From positions 4,446,501 to 4,510,500 of the forward strand of contig NZ_CP078138.1 in the NCBI RefSeq assembly GCF_019212185.1: DNA of 64,000 nt, given 5' to 3'. The position numbers were made by a program, and so were the translations under genes. The notes beneath the pieces were generated by a model. The model worked only from the letters and a program-made list of their open reading frames with translations, had not been told where the DNA came from and did no database searches. This DNA comes from Pseudomonas fluorescens (GTDB lineage Bacteria; Pseudomonadota; Gammaproteobacteria; Pseudomonadales; Pseudomonadaceae). Positions 60,494-64,000 of this stretch are shown piece by piece; within the stretch, counting starts at the first letter, position 1; each line of letters begins with the position of its first letter.

Positions 60494-62257
60494 TTAAACA
60501 CAGACCGGATTGAACTGCTCATGATCGAAAGTTTGCCCAGAGAGTCGGGTGAAAGCGCACTTATAGTGAATGATTTTCGAGCCTTCAGCGGTTACCGCAT
60601 CATAATCAGCGCGGCCACGTATTTTTATCCCCACGCAATAGATCGTTGCACCTTGTGCTGATTGGACGTGGCGAGGAACGGATATTTTCAACGAATCTTC
60701 GAGTAAACAGCCAACGTTATAGGAGACGGTGTTGATATTCACATCCTCCAGATTCGGACCTTCATTGCGCGCGTAATGCCCATTAATACGCAAAATCTTG
60801 CCTCCATCGTGAAGGGACGAGCCCTGGTTGTTGCCCTCCCCCGTGGCCCCATTGTCACGACCGACGCAATCAATCTCTACGTGCCATCCGCAGTTCTGCA
60901 ATATTGCATTCCATTGGTGATAATTGAATCCATCGCGCTTGGATTTGAATGCAGTACAGCGCAGGAACAGGGTGTTTCCACCTTCCGATCGGAAGCTCCC
61001 TCCTCCGGACACTCCAAAACTTTCGCTATAGCCAAAAGCACAATCAACAGCGACCCATAGAGGGGTCATGTTCTCCGCTGTGGCGCGCGTGAGGACATTC
61101 TGCACACCCAAAAAATTCAAACCCTCGGTATAGAGTTTGTAAGGCCCAGTCACCCGAAACGTTGAGTCTTGAAAAATCCGGATGTCCACGTCGGGCGCAC
61201 GACCATCAACCGTCATCAGGTAGACTTTCCCATCCAGAAAGCAGGCCGAACCTGGCGTCTGTGCAACGGCCTCCGCGCTGGCCAGCACTGCGTATTGCAT
61301 AAAGTCGCCATTTCGATCCTTGTATTTGGAATCCCAGGCGAAACGCCCGTTCGCCGTGTTGCTTACCGAGGTGGAATAGAGGCCCGGGTGAGTCGGTTCA
61401 GCCGCCCAGGACAGGTTGAACGAGCAGCCGAAAATATTCGCCGCACCGCCACCCAGCACGCTGATTGAAATATTCCGGGGAAGAACAAACTCACCCACGG
61501 CGTTACCGATACGCGGATAGTCACCCGGTTGGAGGACAACTTCGACCACATCCGGCTTTGCCAATGCGGCCTGCAGGCTATTCACCGCAGTTGCAAAAGT
61601 CAGTCCGTCGTTGCTGGATGCCCCGCCCGTATGCCGAACGTAATAGCGTTTACCCACAGGCTTGATCGCCCGTGCATCATAGTCAGTCGCGCCTGAGCCA
61701 TCCGCATTCATATAGACGGCATGGGGCCAGAATGAAGTGATGGACGAAGGCAATGTCAGCCGTCCAAAAGCATCGACGTCATAAACCCGAAAGTAGCCGT
61801 TAGTCAGTCTGGTTTTATTACCAATGAAATTGACGTTCGATGCGCCCACCAATGTACCGACGGTATAAGTCGTGTTGTCGGCCAGACGAACCCATTTGAT
61901 GCCGTTCGCCATGGCGTAGGCAATAACGGCGTTAATGGCGACGGTATTGTCGCCGACACCGGTCGCACCAAAATCACGGGCATCGAGAATATCACTCAGT
62001 TTTTGCTCAAGATTACGCGACTTGAACCCCACCAGCGCCGCGCCCTTGTTCGGTTCGATAGCATCCTGCAAATTAATCGCCAACTGTGCACCGGTGTCTG
62101 TTGTGGGTACCAACACCGCCGGATTGCCCGTCGCATCGAAGCCCATGACCATGTTAGCCCTGGACAACGCATCCGGTAGTTCATTCAATACTTCTCCAAC
62201 AGGTGCCCGGACGGTTTGGAGGATATCAATTGTCGTGTTGATCTCATGCGCAGACAT
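60494..62257 (-). CDS. Tailspike-like pectate-lyase-fold protein
   Basis: A 587-residue protein without a signal peptide. The first 120 residues (GFDATGNPAVLVPTTDTGAQ, then LEQKLSDILDARDFGATGVG) match the linker that leads into the beta-helix of phage tailspikes and tail-fibre depolymerases. The central part is a parallel beta-helix (TYTVGTLVGASNVNFIGNKT, EGLNFLGVQNVLTRATAENM). ATG 62257 follows GGAG at 8 bp. No other phage gene is present. Together with the Tat-exported beta-helix gene it probably cuts or binds the locus polymer; how it would leave the cell is unclear. Confidence 0.75.
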   Translation of the reverse strand: MSAHEINTTIDILQTVRAPVGEVLNELPDALSRANMVMGFDATGNPAVLVPTTDTGAQLAINLQDAIEPNKGAALVGFKSRNLEQKLSDILDARDFGATGVGDNTVAINAVIAYAMANGIKWVRLADNTTYTVGTLVGASNVNFIGNKTRLTNGYFRVYDVDAFGRLTLPSSITSFWPHAVYMNADGSGATDYDARAIKPVGKRYYVRHTGGASSNDGLTFATAVNSLQAALAKPDVVEVVLQPGDYPRIGNAVGEFVLPRNISISVLGGGAANIFGCSFNLSWAAEPTHPGLYSTSVSNTANGRFAWDSKYKDRNGDFMQYAVLASAEAVAQTPGSACFLDGKVYLMTVDGRAPDVDIRIFQDSTFRVTGPYKLYTEGLNFLGVQNVLTRATAENMTPLWVAVDCAFGYSESFGVSGGGSFRSEGGNTLFLRCTAFKSKRDGFNYHQWNAILQNCGWHVEIDCVGRDNGATGEGNNQGSSLHDGGKILRINGHYARNEGPNLEDVNINTVSYNVGCLLEDSLKISVPRHVQSAQGATIYCVGIKIRGRADYDAVTAEGSKIIHYKCAFTRLSGQTFDHEQFNPVCV

Positions 62258-62419
62258 CACAAATTGCTCCATTTCTTACATGTATTTGAAACAGCACGCT
62301 AGCAATCTGAGGCTATCAACCAAACATGACTAAAGCCCGACAATTAATCTCGCTTTTACAGACCGAACATAACAGTGCGCCCTCACTCGAGGCCTGAGCG
62401 ATAATCTTTTTCTCTGCAC

Positions 62420-62800
62420 CTAAGTATGAGGCGAATTATTCAAAAAGCACTTCAAGCGCTTTTCCACGACAGCCACCGAGTAACTGGCTATATGCAACGC
62501 CACGCCGTCCTCGACCAGCGCGTTCAATAATGCGTTCTGCGCCTCAAAGCGCAGATCACGATTTTGCTTGCGGGTGACGTGCATTTGATCGATCAGTATG
62601 TCTGTCACCAGATAAGGGTCACTGCGTCTCAACCGACTCAACCAGACAGGCAGCCTCCTGGACGACTGGCCGAGCCCCATTATCCCTGAAGTCACCGGCG
62701 AAGACGGTTCTTTGGAAACCAGGACAATCTCTTCAAATAGGTCGGTCAGCTTCCTTAAAACATAATCCAGCATCAACTTGTCAAAGGCTTCCACACACAT
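62420..62800 (-). CDS. Hypothetical protein, 126 residues
   Basis: Not recognised. The product is small, soluble and helix-rich (FDKLMLDYVLRKLTDLFEEI near the N-terminus, FEAQNALLNALVEDGVALHI near the middle). It has no signal peptide. It lies upstream of and in the same direction as the two beta-helix genes, 162 bp away. It may be expressed with them, but nothing in the sequence shows its role. Confidence 0.5.
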   Translation of the reverse strand: MCVEAFDKLMLDYVLRKLTDLFEEIVLVSKEPSSPVTSGIMGLGQSSRRLPVWLSRLRRSDPYLVTDILIDQMHVTRKQNRDLRFEAQNALLNALVEDGVALHIASYSVAVVEKRLKCFLNNSPHT

Positions 62801-63272
62801 CCACCTCTTCCTTCAGGTCGTGAGGCCATTGTCGGCGAAACACACTTTCCAGCCTGACCATACGCCTAATTACATGACCCTGCCGGACGCATTCTAACAA
62901 GCGCTTCACGGCTATTTAGTTCAACTTCAACGGTACACTTTCAAGAGGGTCGACATTTATTAACGGCGACATTCAGCATTAGATATTTACCCCATTGCGG
63001 CGCGACTCTATACTTGCGCACACCCAGAACAGGCCAGGTGTTTTTCCCGTTACTTGAGGGTGGGTGTTAATTCAACGGCATCCCTGATCGGTTCGCTCAA
63101 ATCCGTTATGAGGTCAACCGTCTACCAGGTTGAACCTGTGCGCCCGCCTGGCATCAAAAGAGTCACACCGTTTCCAGGGGTATGCCGCTATTGCGTGGCC
63201 TGCCCCTCCATACCCTTGAGTGGCCGTCGACGCTCGGGTAATGTCATCAGACCCACAGGACAGAGCACGCCC
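62801..63272. other. Intergenic region upstream of talB
   Basis: About 470 bp with no supported gene. It marks the edge of the polysaccharide locus and must hold the talB promoter. No clear terminator or operator can be named. ACAGGACAGAG precedes the talB start. Confidence 0.45.
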
Positions 63273-64000
63273 ATGACTTCCAAGCTGGAACAACTTAAAC
63301 GATTCACCACCGTGGTCGCTGATACCGGCGACTTCGAAGCCATCGCCCGCGTCAAACCGGTGGACGCAACCACCAACCCTTCGCTGCTGCTAAAGGCCGC
63401 CGCGATCTCTGGCTACGCTGAACTGTTGAATAACAGTGTCAAGGACTGCAAGGGTGATGTCGGCTTGGCCAGCGACCGTTTTGCCGTCGCGGTGGGTCAG
63501 GAAATCCTCAAAGTGATTCCGGGGCGCATTTCCACTGAAGTGGATGCGCGCCTGTCGTTCGACACCGAGGCGATGCTCAAGCGCGGCCATCGCCTGATCG
63601 ACCTGTACGAGCAGGCCGGCATTGGCCGTGACCGTGTATTGATCAAGATCGCGTCCACCTGGGAAGGCATCCGCGCCGCCGAGCAACTGGAACGCGAAGG
63701 CATCCAGACCAACCTGACCCTGCTGTTCTCCTTTGCCCAAGCGGTGGCCTGCGCCGAAGCCGGGGTGTTCCTGATTTCGCCGTTCGTGGGACGCATCTAC
63801 GACTGGTACAAGAAATCCACCGGCAACGAATACACCGGTGCCGACGATCCCGGCGTGCAATCGGTATCGCGTATCTACAACTACTACAAGGCCAACGACT
63901 ACAAAACCGTGGTCATGGGTGCGAGCTTCCGCAATCTCAACCAGATCGAGCAACTGGCTGGCTGCGATCGCCTGACCATTAGCCCGGACCTGATCGAGAA
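63273..64000 (+). CDS. talB: Transaldolase, 3' end outside window
   Basis: From ATG 63273 the frame stays open to the window end (242 codons of an expected 310 or so). [73 protein letters not shown] (Schiff-base Lys in LIKIAST) and [20 protein letters not shown] are class I TalB signatures. It is a housekeeping pentose-phosphate enzyme and marks return to core genome. Confidence 0.97.
   Translation, partial: MTSKLEQLKRFTTVVADTGDFEAIARVKPVDATTNPSLLLKAAAISGYAELLNNSVKDCKGDVGLASDRFAVAVGQEILKVIPGRISTEVDARLSFDTEAMLKRGHRLIDLYEQAGIGRDRVLIKIASTWEGIRAAEQLEREGIQTNLTLLFSFAQAVACAEAGVFLISPFVGRIYDWYKKSTGNEYTGADDPGVQSVSRIYNYYKANDYKTVVMGASFRNLNQIEQLAGCDRLTISPDLIE

Overview
The window looks like a chromosome segment of a Pseudomonas, most likely of the P. 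fluorescens group. The reasons are high GC with typical Pseudomonas codon use, paired REP (REPIN-like) repeats at 12345-12563, a dusA gene used as an integration site, an arsRBCH set, and a talB gene at the right end. No rRNA, tRNA or CRISPR array was seen. Two independent surface-polysaccharide loci fill most of it, separated by a mobile, accessory stretch.

Region A (1-21.5 kb) is a Kdo-linked (group 2/Kps-type) capsule locus joined to a lipid-building cassette. It has Kdo supply genes (kdsC, and a kdsD/kpsF paralogue facing it), an APH-fold kinase-like protein, kpsC and kpsS. A tightly overlapping series follows: short-chain dehydrogenase, membrane LtaS/sulfatase-like enzyme, GNAT acyltransferase, second KpsC and PhyH-type dioxygenase. 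Facing this are an alpha-oxoamine synthase and a 2507-residue fully reducing type I polyketide/fatty acid synthase. The PKS, oxoamine synthase, SDR, membrane protein and KpsC match the gene set of the rkp-1 region (rkpA, G, H, I, J) needed for K-antigen in Sinorhizobium meliloti. My reading is that the cassette makes a polyketide-derived, sphingoid-like aminolipid, probably an anchor or partner of the capsule. The dioxygenase, GNAT and second KpsC look like extras. The ABC exporter genes are not in the window.

Region B (21.9-33.4 kb) is accessory. It holds a hypothetical gene, an intact IS256-family element with a perfect 8-bp target duplication, a low-GC orphan GT4 glycosyltransferase, a divergent HxlR regulator/FabF-like pair, and an arsenic-resistance set (arsR-arsB-arsC-arsH). 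The ars genes sit inside the 5' end of dusA. A 22-codon remnant of the original dusA start lies on the left, a rebuilt intact dusA on the right, and only the N-terminus of a tyrosine integrase survives. uppP (undecaprenyl-PP phosphatase) follows.

Region C (33.4-62.8 kb) is a Wzy-dependent exopolysaccharide locus. Three regulators (winged-helix, degenerate EAL, winged-helix) and wcaJ lie on the plus strand. A roughly 19-kb minus-strand series runs wzb-wzc-(UDP-uronate epimerase)-acetyltransferase-wzx?-wzy-GT4-GT2-ugd-rmlB-A-C-D-yjbE-wza-yjbF-G-H. A sequence identical to the 12-bp ops element, inside a JUMPStart-like context, lies between wzc and the epimerase gene, suggesting RfaH-type control. 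galU, a phosphomannomutase C-terminal remnant, and two beta-helix proteins (one Tat-exported, one resembling phage tailspikes) complete the locus. The genes predict an acidic, acetylated polymer with a short repeat containing glucose, rhamnose and uronic acid. The window ends inside talB (transaldolase).
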